From: an uncultured Collinsella sp.
GTDB lineage: Bacteria > Actinomycetota > Coriobacteriia > Coriobacteriales > Coriobacteriaceae
Length of the DNA: 64,000 nucleotides
Assembly: GCA_900541855.1 (NCBI GenBank)
Contig: UQLD01000001.1
Span: forward strand, 1 to 64,000
Direction of reading: 5' to 3'
Below the pieces are notes generated by a model. The model searched no databases. It was not told the origin of the DNA and worked only from the letters and a program-made list of their open reading frames with translations. Shown piece by piece: positions 26,903-36,047 of this stretch. A program made the position numbers and the translations under genes. How positions within the stretch are numbered: position 1 is the stretch's first letter; each line of letters opens with the position of its first letter.

Positions 26903-27427
26903 TTAGTTCTCCTTACCGACGAACATCTCGGAGACCGTCAGGCCACGGCGAGCCGCGACGTCCTCAGGGCTGGAGAGCTCCTTGAGGCCCTCGACGGCAG
27001 CCTTGATGATGTTGAGGCCGTTGTCGGTACCGAGGGACTTGGACAGCACGTTCTTGATGCCAGCAAGCTCGAAGAGGGGACGCACAGCGCCGCCGGCGAT
27101 AACGCCGGTACCCTCGACAGCGGGCTTGATGATGATACGGCCGGCACCAAAGTGACCGAGAACCTCGTGCGGGATGGTGCCCTGATCGGTCACCGGCACG
27201 TGGAACATGTTCTTCTTGGCATCGAGAGACGCCTTGGAGATGGCCAGGGGCACCTCAGCGGACTTGCCCATGCCAACACCGACGTTGCCCTTACCGTCGC
27301 CAACGACGACGAGGGCGACGAGGCTCATGCGACGACCACCCTTGACGGTCTTCGACACGCGGTTGATGTAAACGACGCGCTCCTCGAACTCGGAGGCCTC
27401 GCGCTGCTGCTTCTGATTACGAGCCAT
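26903..27427 (-). CDS. rpsE: 30S ribosomal protein S5
   Basis: A 174-residue S5. The N-terminal double-stranded RNA-binding domain carries VVYINRVSKTVKGGRRMSLVALVVVGD. The C-terminal domain has GHFGAGRIIIKPAVEGTGVIAGG. It helps decoding accuracy. Confidence 0.97.
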   Translation of the reverse strand: MARNQKQQREASEFEERVVYINRVSKTVKGGRRMSLVALVVVGDGKGNVGVGMGKSAEVPLAISKASLDAKKNMFHVPVTDQGTIPHEVLGHFGAGRIIIKPAVEGTGVIAGGAVRPLFELAGIKNVLSKSLGTDNGLNIIKAAVEGLKELSSPEDVAARRGLTVSEMFVGKEN

Positions 27428-27441
27428 GTGCTACATACCTC

Positions 27442-27810
27442 CTAGAACTCGAGACCGGCGGCACGAGCACCGTCGGCGAGGGCCTTGACGCGGCCATGGT
27501 AGATACGGCCACCACGATCGAAGGCGACCTTGGTGATGCCGGCCTCGATGGCGCGCTTGCCAACGAGCTGACCGACCTTCTCCGCAGCCTCCTTGTTCGA
27601 GGTGTGGGTGCCCTTGAACTCGGCCTCGAGGGTCGAGGCGGAGACGAGCGTCAGGCTGGAGCCCTTGCTGTCGTCGATGATCTGGGCATAGATGTTGGCG
27701 TTAGTACGGGTCACGCGAAGACGCGGACGCTCGGAGGTACCCGAGACCTTGCCGCGAACACGACGCTGACGACGCTTGAGGCCTTCCAGCTTCGCCTTAT
27801 GCTTGTTCAT
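27442..27810 (-). CDS. rplR: 50S ribosomal protein L18
   Basis: A 122-residue L18 that binds 5S rRNA: RVRGKVSGTSERPRLRVTRTNANIYAQIIDD, ending VAFDRGGRIYHGRVKALADGARAAGLEF. Confidence 0.97.
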   Translation of the reverse strand: MNKHKAKLEGLKRRQRRVRGKVSGTSERPRLRVTRTNANIYAQIIDDSKGSSLTLVSASTLEAEFKGTHTSNKEAAEKVGQLVGKRAIEAGITKVAFDRGGRIYHGRVKALADGARAAGLEF

Positions 27811-27885
27811 ACGTAAACTCCTAAAAAGGTTGATCTTGCCAGCACCTGACGGGGTGCTGGTCTTATGCGAGTGAGTCGGTTACGA

Positions 27886-28422
27886 CTACTTGGCGGCCTT
27901 ACCCAGCTTGCGGCGGATGTGCTCGCCAACGTAGTGGATACCCTTGCCCTTGTAAGGCTCGGGAGGACGATGACCGCGGATCTCAGCGGCGATCTGACCG
28001 ACCTGCTGCTTGTTGATACCCTTGACGTTCACGTGGGTGTTGTCGGGAACCTCGAAGGTGATGCCCTCGGGAGCCTCGACGATCACGGGGTGCGAGAAGC
28101 CCAGGGAGAACTCGAGGTTCTTGCCCTTCTGCTGCACGCGGTAACCGACGCCGGCGAGCTCGAGCTTCTTCTCGAAGCCCTCGGAAACGCCAACAACCAT
28201 GTTGTGGATGAGGGCGCGGGTGAGGCCGTGGCGGGCACGGGTCTCACGCTCGTCGTCGGGACGGGAAACGGTGAGGACGTTGTCCTCGACGTTGATAGCG
28301 AGCTTCTCAAAGACATCGAGCTCGAGCTGGCCCTTGGGGCCCTTGACGACAACGTTGTTGCCGTTGACTGCCACTTCGACTCCGGCGGGAATCTGGACAG
28401 GCTTATTACCGATACGAGACAC
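27886..28422 (-). CDS. rplF: 50S ribosomal protein L6
   Basis: A 178-residue L6: MSRIGNKPVQIPAGVEV at the start and GQIAAEIRGHRPPEPYKGKGI near the end. Confidence 0.97.
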   Translation of the reverse strand: MSRIGNKPVQIPAGVEVAVNGNNVVVKGPKGQLELDVFEKLAINVEDNVLTVSRPDDERETRARHGLTRALIHNMVVGVSEGFEKKLELAGVGYRVQQKGKNLEFSLGFSHPVIVEAPEGITFEVPDNTHVNVKGINKQQVGQIAAEIRGHRPPEPYKGKGIHYVGEHIRRKLGKAAK

Positions 28423-28455
28423 GGTGATCTCCTTTCCTTCTACCTACCGAGCGAA

Positions 28456-28854
28456 TTACCAGACGTAAGCGATGATCTCGCCGCCGACGTTGTGCTTGCG
28501 AGCATCGCGGTCGGTCATGACGCCATGGCTGGTGGAAATAATGGCGGTACCAAGGCCACCGCGGACGCGGGGCATGTCGGCAACGCCGGTGTACTTACGC
28601 AGGCCCGGCTTGGAAATGCGGCGGATGCCGTTGATGACCTTAGCCTTCTTGGGACCATACTTAAGCGTGATGTGCAGAGTCTTCTGGGGAACGGTGTCCT
28701 CGACATCGTAGCCCTCGATGTAGCCCTCCTCGTGCAGAACACGAGCGATCTCGACGAGCTTCTTGCTGCTCGGCATGGAGACCGTGGCCTTGTTCACAGA
28801 GTTAGCGTTACGGATGCGCGTAAGCATATCTGCGATCGGGTCTGTAAGGTTCAT
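28456..28854 (-). CDS. rpsH: 30S ribosomal protein S8
   Basis: A 132-residue S8: DPIADMLTRIRNAN at the start and GVMTDRDARKHNVGGEIIAYVW at the end. In many bacteria S8 represses the spc operon by binding near the rplE start. Confidence 0.97.
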   Translation of the reverse strand: MNLTDPIADMLTRIRNANSVNKATVSMPSSKKLVEIARVLHEEGYIEGYDVEDTVPQKTLHITLKYGPKKAKVINGIRRISKPGLRKYTGVADMPRVRGGLGTAIISTSHGVMTDRDARKHNVGGEIIAYVW

Positions 28855-28973
28855 ACAGATTCTCCTTCGTTCTTGATGAACACGTGCTCTTGGTTCTTCG
28901 CCGCCCTTAACGGCAAAGCCTAACTAGCGCGTTTTCCCTGTTCCAAACGGATGCTTGAAACGCTGGTAGTGAC

Positions 28974-29159
28974 TTACCAGCTGGCCTTCTTAACGCCGGG
29001 AAGCTCGCCCTTGAGTGCAAGCTCACGGAAGCAGACACGGCACAGGCCGAACTTGCGGTACACAGAGTGCGGACGGCCGCAGCGCTGGCAGCGCGTGTAC
29101 TCACGAGTAGAGAACTTCTGCTTGCGATTGCACTTGACGATCATCGATGTCTTAGCCAC
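28974..29159 (-). CDS. rpsN: 30S ribosomal protein S14, zinc (type Z)
   Basis: A 61-residue S14 with zinc ligands Cys24, Cys27, Cys40 and Cys43, the short form common in actinobacteria and Firmicutes. Confidence 0.97.
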   Translation of the reverse strand: MAKTSMIVKCNRKQKFSTREYTRCQRCGRPHSVYRKFGLCRVCFRELALKGELPGVKKASW

Positions 29160-29238
29160 TTATATCCTCCTCACATAGAGTATTGTTCGCCCCAAGCGCC
29201 GTCCCCTTTTGGAAACGGCGCTTTTAGGGCAGGTGAAC

Positions 29239-29796
29239 CTATTTCTTGAACGGGAAACCGAAGGCGTCCAGAAGGGCCTTGGCCTCCTCATCGGTGTTGG
29301 CGGTGGTCACGAAAGTGATGTCCATACCACGCTGGTGATCGACGGAGTCAAAGTCGATCTCGGGGAAGATGAGCTGCTCGGTGACGCCCATGGAGAAGTT
29401 ACCACGGCCGTCGAAGCTCTTGGCGGAGATACCGCGGAAGTCGCGGATACGGGGGATTGCGACGGAGGTCAGACGATCGAAGAACTCCCACATACGGTCG
29501 CCACGCAGGGTAACCTTGCAGCCGATCGGCATACCAGCGCGCAGGCGGAAGGTAGCGATAGACTTGCGGGCACGGGTGATCATCGGCTGCTGGCCGGTGA
29601 TGGCGCGCAGGTCGCGCACGGCACCGTCGATGGCCTTGGAATCGGTAGCGGCCTCGCCGACACCCATGTTCACGACGATCTTCTCAAACTTGGGGATCAT
29701 CATGACGTTCTCGTACTGGAACTTGTCCTGAAGCTGCTGCTTGACCTCGTTGTTGTACTTGGTCTTCAGACGCGGCACATACTTCTCTTCTGCCAT
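29239..29796 (-). CDS. rplE: 50S ribosomal protein L5
   Basis: A 185-residue L5 that binds 5S rRNA: MIPKFEKIVVNMGVGEA and FDRLTSVAIPRIRDFRGIS, ending with GMDITFVTTANTDEEAKALLDAFGFPF. The ribosome site AAGAAGGAG is intact. rplX (L24) should lie immediately upstream; instead non-coding sequence and the xdhC cluster follow, and an L24-like C-terminus appears 34.1 kb away on the same strand. rplE is therefore the first gene of a detached distal spc operon and needs its own promoter. Confidence 0.97.
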   Translation of the reverse strand: MAEEKYVPRLKTKYNNEVKQQLQDKFQYENVMMIPKFEKIVVNMGVGEAATDSKAIDGAVRDLRAITGQQPMITRARKSIATFRLRAGMPIGCKVTLRGDRMWEFFDRLTSVAIPRIRDFRGISAKSFDGRGNFSMGVTEQLIFPEIDFDSVDHQRGMDITFVTTANTDEEAKALLDAFGFPFKK

Positions 29797-29933
29797 TGTT
29801 CACTCCTTCTTGGGGTTTTAAGCACGGGGCGTGGCCACGATGGGTTGTCCTCGTGCCTCCTGGCTGCATCCGCGCCGCTCATGGCATTTCGCGGTTTGGA
29901 CTCGACGCAGCAGGAGCCGACAAAACAATCGAT

Positions 29934-29962
29934 ACTATACGCGCATTGGGTGCGTATTTCCA
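29934..29962 (-). promoter_or_regulatory. Candidate promoter for the rplE operon
   Basis: On the minus strand TGGAAA (-35, 29957-29962), a 17-base spacer, and TATAGT (-10, 29934-29939). It leaves an untranslated leader of about 130 bases before rplE. Confidence 0.5.
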
Positions 29963-30024
29963 GAAAAACCTCGTCTGCCTGCACAACTCCACAACTCCCC
30001 CGCACAAATGGGTCCCAAAAAGCA

Positions 30025-30089
30025 GTTGCGGTGAAATAGGGACTGTTTGGCGGCCTAACAGGCTTAAACAATCCGTATTTCACCGCAAC
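30025..30089. repeat. 65-bp hairpin repeat, copy 1
   Basis: Arms start GTTGCGGTGAAATA and end TATTTCACCGCAAC, forming a stem of about 28 bp with mismatches toward the loop. A second copy of identical length lies at 32819-32883. Confidence 0.85.
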
Positions 30090-30107
30090 TTATTGGTGGG
30101 AATGCGA

Positions 30108-31151
30108 TTAGCGCTTGCGGGGGACGAGCTTAGTGCGGCGCAGGTGGATCATCTCGGCGGCAATGGAGATAGCGATCTCCTCGGGATCCTCGGCCTCGAT
30201 GGCAACGCCGATCGGCAGGTGCAGCTCGTCGATCTGGTCCTGCGTAAAGCCCTCCTGCTCCAGGCGGGCGCGCACAAAGGCCGTCTTGCGACGCGAGCCC
30301 AAGCAGCCCAGATAGGCGGGTTTGGCACGCATGGCCTGAATCACCACGTCGATATCGGACTTGTGACCCGCCGTGGCGACGACCACCAGGTCGCGCGGGC
30401 CGATGGGGCACTGCTTGCTCAGGCTCTTGTAGTCGACCAGACGACGGTCGTAGACACCGGGCACCCAATCGGGGGTCAGCGTGCCGGGGCGGTCGTCGCA
30501 CGCCACGACGGCAAAGCCCGCCGCCGTAAGCACCCGCGCCGTCGCGGCGCCCACGTGGCCGCAGCCAAAGATATAGGTCAGGCCCTCGGGGCAGAGCGTC
30601 TCGATGTGCGCCGCGGGAATCTCGGAGGCCGCGTTGGTGTAGGTGACCTTACTCCCCTCCTCCACCAGCGAAAGCCCGGGGCAGCCCGCAATGGTGCGGC
30701 GCGATTCCTCGCCATGGTACTCGGCCACATCGCCCTCGAGCGCGCTCGCGATAAACGGTTCAAAGTCGATGACGAAGTCGCCGATGCGCCGATAGGCCAA
30801 GACGTCGGCAACCGACTGGAGCAACGGCACCTTGGTCGCATCCAGGTGCAGATAGCACAGGCAGATGGCTCCGCCGCAGATCATGCCGGTATCGGAGTTC
30901 TCGCCGCCCATGGTGTAGCGGACCAGACGCGACTGTCCCGCGCTCAGGAGTTCGCGCGCCTCATCCAGCGCAAAGAGCTCAATCTTGCCGCCGCCGATAG
31001 TGCCCGCCTGGCTGCCGTCGGCAAAGACAGTCATCCATGCGCCCACACCGCGCGGCGATGACCCCGCCGTACCGGCCACGACCACGAGCTCGCACGTCTC
31101 GCCAGCACGCAGGGCAGCAAGCGCCGCATTCACAACATCGAGCTTTTCCAT
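30108..31151 (-). CDS. xdhC: XdhC-family molybdenum hydroxylase maturation factor
   Basis: A 347-residue XdhC/CoxI protein. The N-terminal domain has VVVAGTAGSSPRGVGAWMTVFADGSQAGTIGGGKIE, and the C-terminal Rossmann domain has YIFGCGHVGAATARVLTAAGFAVVACDDRPG and a YLGCLGSRRKTAF segment. Members bind and sulphurate (or selenate) the molybdenum cofactor before insertion into xanthine dehydrogenase-type enzymes. It is followed upstream by yqeB (9-base gap), so both are one operon. The client is most likely XdhD at 47-50 kb. Confidence 0.9.
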   Translation of the reverse strand: MEKLDVVNAALAALRAGETCELVVVAGTAGSSPRGVGAWMTVFADGSQAGTIGGGKIELFALDEARELLSAGQSRLVRYTMGGENSDTGMICGGAICLCYLHLDATKVPLLQSVADVLAYRRIGDFVIDFEPFIASALEGDVAEYHGEESRRTIAGCPGLSLVEEGSKVTYTNAASEIPAAHIETLCPEGLTYIFGCGHVGAATARVLTAAGFAVVACDDRPGTLTPDWVPGVYDRRLVDYKSLSKQCPIGPRDLVVVATAGHKSDIDVVIQAMRAKPAYLGCLGSRRKTAFVRARLEQEGFTQDQIDELHLPIGVAIEAEDPEEIAISIAAEMIHLRRTKLVPRKR

Positions 31152-31160
31152 TGCCGCCTT

Positions 31161-31955
31161 CTATCCTCTAAAGACATCGGTGAGCATAGCGAGTGCCTCG
31201 AGCACGCCGCCGCCGACCGACGTCGCCTTGTCCGAAATGTAGTTGATATAGCTGGCATCGCCGCGCGGATCGACATCGGCGCATTTAAAGCCCTCAGTCA
31301 CCTGCACGCCGTTCGCCAAAAGCCCGCGCAGACAGCCATCGATCTGCGTGCACATGGGCGTATCGCCCGCGTAGCCAATCACGTCTCCGGCGCTCACGAT
31401 GTCGCCGATTGCGCGGTCGGACCGAAACACGCCGGCGGCGGGGCTGTGGATAACGCGCTCCTTGCCAAAGCCGGCGATAATGCCCGGCACGCCCGTGTTG
31501 GGCTGGGGCGAGCCCTGGGTAATGACGCGGCCCAAAAAATGCCCGCGCATGGTCTCGACCACGGCGTCGCAATCGACCGGCGCGGTAAAGCCCGGCCCCA
31601 CGGCGATGACGGCAGGCGCCATGTCGCGCGTGGTGCCCAGGTTGCGCTTGGCCAAAATCGCGTCGACCACAGCCGCGGGCTTAAGCTCATCGAGCATCTT
31701 GGCCTGGGGGTCTACCACGACGGCGACGTCTCCGGCCTCGGTAATTGCAAGCGCCTCTGCCGGCGTCTGTGCCAAGCGAGCGCGAATGCCTTCAACCTCG
31801 ACCTCGCCCAGGTGAATGGCCTCGCAAAAACTGATTGTGCGGCGGATGCACGTGGGAACTGCGATATCGGCCATAACGACCGACACGCCGGCGCGCACCA
31901 AGCGAGCGGCGACGCCCGTGGCGATATCGCCGGCGCCGCGAACATAAACGAGCAT
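31161..31955 (-). CDS. yqeB: Selenium-dependent molybdenum hydroxylase maturation protein YqeB
   Basis: A 264-residue protein of the EF2563/YqeB family: MLVYVRGAGDIATGVAARLVRAG at the start is a nucleotide-binding fold, then PAVIAVGPGFTAPVDCDAVVETMRGH and a beta-sandwich-like GVFRSDRAIGDIVSAGDVIGYAG end. This family marks genomes that place labile selenium on a molybdenum hydroxylase. A GGGAGG site precedes the ATG. It is divergent from yqeC. Confidence 0.88.
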   Translation of the reverse strand: MLVYVRGAGDIATGVAARLVRAGVSVVMADIAVPTCIRRTISFCEAIHLGEVEVEGIRARLAQTPAEALAITEAGDVAVVVDPQAKMLDELKPAAVVDAILAKRNLGTTRDMAPAVIAVGPGFTAPVDCDAVVETMRGHFLGRVITQGSPQPNTGVPGIIAGFGKERVIHSPAAGVFRSDRAIGDIVSAGDVIGYAGDTPMCTQIDGCLRGLLANGVQVTEGFKCADVDPRGDASYINYISDKATSVGGGVLEALAMLTDVFRG

Positions 31956-32057
31956 TCCCGGGGCACCTCCCTGTGCTACGGTTTGAGCAGAGCAAAAGCG
32001 GTTCGACCGCTACTCTGATGATTATTTATTATCACAGTATTATACGGCGGTGAACAG

Positions 32058-32792
32058 ATGGAAACGACGAGCGGAAACCTTGCCTCCGCGCTCAAGATCG
32101 AGCCGGGCATTACCGCAATTATCGGCAGTGGCGGCAAGTCGACCTTGCTAAAGACGCTGGGCCTTGAGCTTATGCGCGCTGGCGGCCGCGTGCTCCTCTG
32201 CACCACCACGCATATGTTTCCCGTCGCCGGCGTGCCATGGGACGGGTCGAGCCGTCGCCTGGACTCCGCGCCTTGGAAGCCGGGGGCCCTGCATGTTCCC
32301 GGCTGCACCTGCGAGGCATGCGCGGGCATGAACCGTGGAAGTATCTGCCAGGCGGGTGTTTTGGACCCGGAGACAGGCAAGCTCTCCGCCCCCGCTGAGC
32401 CGCTCAACGAGCTGGCGCAGCGCTTTGACTATGTGCTGACCGAGGCAGATGGCAGCAAGCGACTCCCGCTCAAGGCGCATGCCGCCTGGGAGCCGGTGAT
32501 TCCCTCTGGCACCGCCAACATCGTCTGGATCGTCGGCGCCTCGGGGCTCGGCAAGCCCATCAACGAAGCCGTCCACCGCCCCGAGCTCTTTTGCGAGCGT
32601 TGCGGCTGCGAGCTCACCGACATCGCCACGCCCGAGCGCGTCGCCCAGGTGCTCAATGCCGAGTTGCAGATGCTGAACCTCAACAATGCCCGCATCATGC
32701 TCAACCAAGTCGACACGCTTGCCGACCCAACGATGGCAGATCGCTTCGAGGCAGCCCTCGGCCGCTCCGTCGTCGCCACCAGCCTCAAATAG
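32058..32792 (+). CDS. yqeC: Selenium cofactor biosynthesis protein YqeC
   Basis: A 244-residue P-loop-like protein: TAIIGSGGKSTLLKTLGLELMRAGGRVLLCTTTHMFP at the start, VLTEADGSKRLPLKAHAAWEPVIP in the middle. These are hallmarks of YqeC, the second marker of selenium-dependent molybdenum hydroxylases. A Cys-rich insert (CTCEACAGMNRGSIC) is notable and may bind metal. Divergent from yqeB across 100 bases containing the palindrome AGCGGT-TCG-ACCGCT. Confidence 0.87.
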   Translation: METTSGNLASALKIEPGITAIIGSGGKSTLLKTLGLELMRAGGRVLLCTTTHMFPVAGVPWDGSSRRLDSAPWKPGALHVPGCTCEACAGMNRGSICQAGVLDPETGKLSAPAEPLNELAQRFDYVLTEADGSKRLPLKAHAAWEPVIPSGTANIVWIVGASGLGKPINEAVHRPELFCERCGCELTDIATPERVAQVLNAELQMLNLNNARIMLNQVDTLADPTMADRFEAALGRSVVATSLK

Positions 32793-32818
32793 CCGGCGCC
32801 GCCCCAGCAGACCTATAA

Positions 32819-32883
32819 GTTGCGGTGAAATAGTTCCTAAAACGGCCTATTTGGCAGCTAAACAGGAACTATTCCACCGCAAC
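32819..32883. repeat. 65-bp hairpin repeat, copy 2
   Basis: GTTGCGGTGAAATAGTTCCT pairs with AGGAACTATTCCACCGCAAC. It lies between the convergent ends of yqeC and hyuA, where it can act as a bidirectional terminator-like structure. Confidence 0.88.
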
Positions 32884-32911
32884 TGCGGAGGGGAATCCGG
32901 TGATCTTCCTG

Positions 32912-34279
32912 CTAGCGGGGGACGTAGCGGCCGGGTTGGGCTCCGGTGGGCTCGCCGTCGCGCGCAGCCAGCACGCCGTTCACAAACACGGCCTTGGCGC
33001 GGCCATGTGCCTCAAAACCCTCGAGTGGCGTGTAGTCCACGGCCTGATGCTGCGTCGCGGCACTAATCGTCCAGCGCACCTGGGGATCCCACACGCACAC
33101 GTCGGCATCGGAGCCCTCGGCAAGACAGCCCTTGCGCGGGTACATGCCAAACACGCGCGCTGGGTTCTCGCTCATCAGGCGGCAGAGGTCCTCGGGGCCC
33201 AGCTGTCCCTCAAAGCTCGTGGCAATCGCGACGGGACGATGCTCCACGCCGGGCCCGCCGTTGGGAATCGCACGGAAGTCGTCGCGCCCGCGGTCCTTTT
33301 GCCCGTGTAGGTTAAAGCTGCAGTGGTCGGTGGCGATGGTATCGATCTCGCCGGCCACAAGCGCCTCGCGCAGTGCCGCACGGTCACCCGCATGGCGCAG
33401 CGGCGGGCTCATCACATATTTGGCGCCCGCAAAGCCGTCCTCGCCCTGCTCCAAATAGCACGTATCGTCGAGCATCAGATACTGAGGGCAGGTCTCGACA
33501 TAGATATTCTTCTGCCCGCGCGCCTTGGCGGCACGAATGGCCTCGAGCCCCAGCTTGGTCGAAAGGTGCACCACGTTGACCGGTGCGTCGCCGGCCAGGT
33601 GCGCCAGATATAGCAGACGGCTCACTGCCTCGGCCTCGCACACGTCCGGACGGCTGAGCGCGTGGCCCTCGGGCCCGTGGATACCCTGCTCAAACACGCG
33701 CTTCTGCAGCTCATTCACCAGCGTGCCGTTCTCGCAATGCACGCACAGCATGCCGCCAATACGCTTGAGCTCCTCGAGCACCTCGAGTGTCTCGGCATCG
33801 TCCAGGCGCAGATGATCGTAGGCAAAGTAAGTCTTAAACGACGATACGCCCGCCTCGCGCATGGCCGAAAGGTCGGCGCGATTGCGCTCGTTCCACTCGG
33901 CGAGTGCCATATGAAAGGCGTAGTTAGCCGTGCAGGTTCCGTCGGCGCGGTGATGCCACTCGGCCAAGGCATCGGGCATAGTCACGCCGCGATCGGCCGT
34001 CGCGTAGTCCACAATGGTCGTCGTGCCGCCGCAGGCAGCCGCGCGCGTGCCGGTCTCAAAGCTATCGGCTGTCCAATCCATGCCGGTCCAGCACTGCATG
34101 TGCGTGTGGCCGTCGATAAAGCCGGGAAACACCCAGCAGCCCGCGGCGTCCTCGACGGTATCGCCCTCGGCCGGCTCAATCGCCGCGGCGATCCGCACGA
34201 TCTTATCGCCATCCATGGCAAGATCGGCGCGGCGAAGTCCCTGTGGCGTCACGAGCGCGCCGTTTTTTATGATGATCAT
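32912..34279 (-). CDS. hyuA: Dihydropyrimidinase/hydantoinase-type amidohydrolase
   Basis: A 455-residue cyclic amidohydrolase. Metal ligands occur in GFIDGHTHMQCW, the carboxylated lysine in SSFKTYFAYDHL, VHCENG, VVHLSTKL and the final Asp in ATDHCSFN. It hydrolyses five- or six-membered cyclic amides and ureides. In the purine/urate cluster of gut anaerobes this position is taken by HyuA, assumed to open a ring product of urate. It is 9 bases from mocA and is the last gene of the ygeX operon. Confidence 0.9.
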   Translation of the reverse strand: MIIIKNGALVTPQGLRRADLAMDGDKIVRIAAAIEPAEGDTVEDAAGCWVFPGFIDGHTHMQCWTGMDWTADSFETGTRAAACGGTTTIVDYATADRGVTMPDALAEWHHRADGTCTANYAFHMALAEWNERNRADLSAMREAGVSSFKTYFAYDHLRLDDAETLEVLEELKRIGGMLCVHCENGTLVNELQKRVFEQGIHGPEGHALSRPDVCEAEAVSRLLYLAHLAGDAPVNVVHLSTKLGLEAIRAAKARGQKNIYVETCPQYLMLDDTCYLEQGEDGFAGAKYVMSPPLRHAGDRAALREALVAGEIDTIATDHCSFNLHGQKDRGRDDFRAIPNGGPGVEHRPVAIATSFEGQLGPEDLCRLMSENPARVFGMYPRKGCLAEGSDADVCVWDPQVRWTISAATQHQAVDYTPLEGFEAHGRAKAVFVNGVLAARDGEPTGAQPGRYVPR

Positions 34280-34288
34280 AATTGCTCC

Positions 34289-34903
34289 TTATTGATTGAT
34301 GCTGTTGGCCACGCGATCAAAATACGAGCAGGCGGCGATATGCTCCGTTATGCGTCGCTGTCCCTTGGCGGTATCGACATCCCACAGCTCGTAGGCACGC
34401 GCCTCGACCAGCACCACGTCAATACGGCCCTTGAGGATCGAACCGCCGCCGTCCTTGCCCTCAAGACACAAAAGTGCATCGAACAGTTCCGCCGGAAAGA
34501 GCACCGGACTCGAAGGCTCACCGTTGCACGCAAGACGCACCGGATGCTTGCGGCCACGCTCGTCAAACGCGCGAACCATGGCCTCAAAAGAATCCGCGCT
34601 CACGAGCGGCTGGTCGCCCGGCAAAAAGAGGCAACCTTTCCAGTTGCGTTCGACTCCCCACGAAAGGCCCGCACGGACGCTTTCGCTGCGCAGCTCGCCA
34701 TCGTGCAGCACGCACGGGCAATGCTTGTCCTCGCAAATCTGGGCGACCTCGGGCCAACGCGTCGAAACCACGACGTCAAAGCCCCGGGGAACCGAATCGA
34801 TGGTCCGGGCAATCAGCGGCTCACCATAGATATCGGCAAGCATCTTGTTAGAGCTAAACCGCTTACCCTCGCCCGAAGCCATAATGACGCAACCGAGTTT
34901 CAT
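34289..34903 (-). CDS. mocA: MocA-like molybdenum cofactor nucleotidyltransferase
   Basis: A 204-residue NTP-transferase: MKLGCVIMASGEGKRFSSNKMLADIYGEPLIARTID holds the nucleotide loop and LPGDQPLVS the Mg-binding Asp region. Family members join CMP (or GMP) to molybdopterin, making the dinucleotide cofactor used by xanthine dehydrogenase-type enzymes. The ATG at 34903 follows a purine-rich site; the frame is open further upstream but unsupported. Confidence 0.85.
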   Translation of the reverse strand: MKLGCVIMASGEGKRFSSNKMLADIYGEPLIARTIDSVPRGFDVVVSTRWPEVAQICEDKHCPCVLHDGELRSESVRAGLSWGVERNWKGCLFLPGDQPLVSADSFEAMVRAFDERGRKHPVRLACNGEPSSPVLFPAELFDALLCLEGKDGGGSILKGRIDVVLVEARAYELWDVDTAKGQRRITEHIAACSYFDRVANSINQ

Positions 34904-35032
34904 CTCCGCAAACCTCCCCTGGCCACCTTGGACACCATAGTTGCTATACCCACCATACCAAGCTCGCACTCCGTCGGAACAGGCACGCGCTCGTTTTTTC
35001 CAGCGAACGCCCCTTGGCTCTCCATAGCACAA

Positions 35033-35065
35033 AGGAGGGCACCCCGCGACGCAGGGCACCCTCCT
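35033..35065 (-). terminator. Hairpin between arcC and mocA
   Basis: GGAGGG/CCCTCC with a CA/CA internal loop and an inner CCC/GGG, followed by TTTG on the minus strand. Probably a partial terminator that lowers expression of mocA-hyuA. Confidence 0.55.
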
Positions 35066-35082
35066 CAATGGTGCAGATATGC

Positions 35083-36033
35083 CTACTCAGCGTCGCCGGT
35101 AAACGTGGTACCGGTCTTGCCGGCAAGGCCATCACGCGCCTTCTCGAGCAGCGTGATGAGTGCCGTGCGGCCCGGCTTGCTCTCGGCAAACGTCGAAGCG
35201 GCCTGAACCTTGGGCAGCATGGAGCCGCGACCGAACTCGTTGGCCTCGGACAGACGCTTAACATCGGCAGCGCTCAGTGTGTCGAGCCACTGCTCGTGGT
35301 CGGTGCCAAAGCCAATGGCAACCTTCTCCACGGCCGTCAGGATAATCAGGGCATCGGCATCGAGCTGCTCGGCGAGCTTCTCGGCCGCAAAGTCCTTATC
35401 GATGACGGCGGCAGCGCCCTTAAGGTGGTTGCCCTGGGCCTTGGTGACGGGAATGCCGCCACCGCCGCAGGAGATCACCACATGGTTGGACTCGACGAGC
35501 GACTTGATGGTGTCGAGCTCGACGATGTTCACGGGCTTGGGCGAAGCCACCACGCGACGGAAGCCCTGCTTCTCGTCGTGGATAAACTGGTAGCCGCGGT
35601 CGGCCTCCAGCTCCTTGGCCTCGGCCTCGCTCATCCACGGACCGATCGGCTTGACCGGGTCGGCAAAGGCCGGGTCGTCTGCCGCAACCTCGACCTGGGT
35701 GAGCACGGTGGCGACACCCTTGTCGATATTGCGGTCGAGCATTTCCTCGCGCAGGGCGTTTTGCAGGTCATAGCCAATGTAGCCCTGGCTCATGGCGCCG
35801 CAAACGGACAGCGGGCAGGGAATGTACTTCTGAGGGTTAGAGCGCGTGAGCTCGGCCATCGCGTTGGCGATCATGCCCACCTGGGGACCGTTGCCATGCA
35901 CGACGACGACCTCGTTGCCCTCCTCGATCAGGTCGACGATGGCCTTGGAAGTCGTCTTGACGGCCTCCATCTGCTCGGGAAGGTTGGCGCCGAGGGCGTT
36001 TCCGCCCAGGGCGACAACAATACGCTTAGCCAT
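35083..36033 (-). CDS. arcC: Carbamate kinase
   Basis: A 316-residue amino acid kinase fold enzyme: VVALGGNALG start, VVVHGNGPQVG, ISCGGGGIPV and DKDFAAEKLAEQLDADALIILTAVEKV. It converts carbamoyl phosphate and ADP to carbamate and ATP. Next to the YgeW carbamoyltransferase it provides the ATP-yielding end step of the pathway. Same strand as ygeW, with a 14-base gap. Confidence 0.96.
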   Translation of the reverse strand: MAKRIVVALGGNALGANLPEQMEAVKTTSKAIVDLIEEGNEVVVVHGNGPQVGMIANAMAELTRSNPQKYIPCPLSVCGAMSQGYIGYDLQNALREEMLDRNIDKGVATVLTQVEVAADDPAFADPVKPIGPWMSEAEAKELEADRGYQFIHDEKQGFRRVVASPKPVNIVELDTIKSLVESNHVVISCGGGGIPVTKAQGNHLKGAAAVIDKDFAAEKLAEQLDADALIILTAVEKVAIGFGTDHEQWLDTLSAADVKRLSEANEFGRGSMLPKVQAASTFAESKPGRTALITLLEKARDGLAGKTGTTFTGDAE

Positions 36034-36047
36034 TTCTCAGCCCAGCT

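Larger units (their letters stand above)
29797..30107. other. Non-coding junction upstream of rplE
   Basis: No gene is supported. In all three minus-strand frames I looked for an L24 C-terminus and found none. The stretch holds the rplE ribosome site, a candidate promoter (29934-29962) and a 65-bp hairpin repeat (30025-30089). Confidence 0.6.

Noticed and set aside
29797..29900. A hidden C-terminus of L24 just upstream of rplE
   Set aside because: None of the three minus-strand frames shows the L24 end motif; the L24-like end is at 63,934-64,000.
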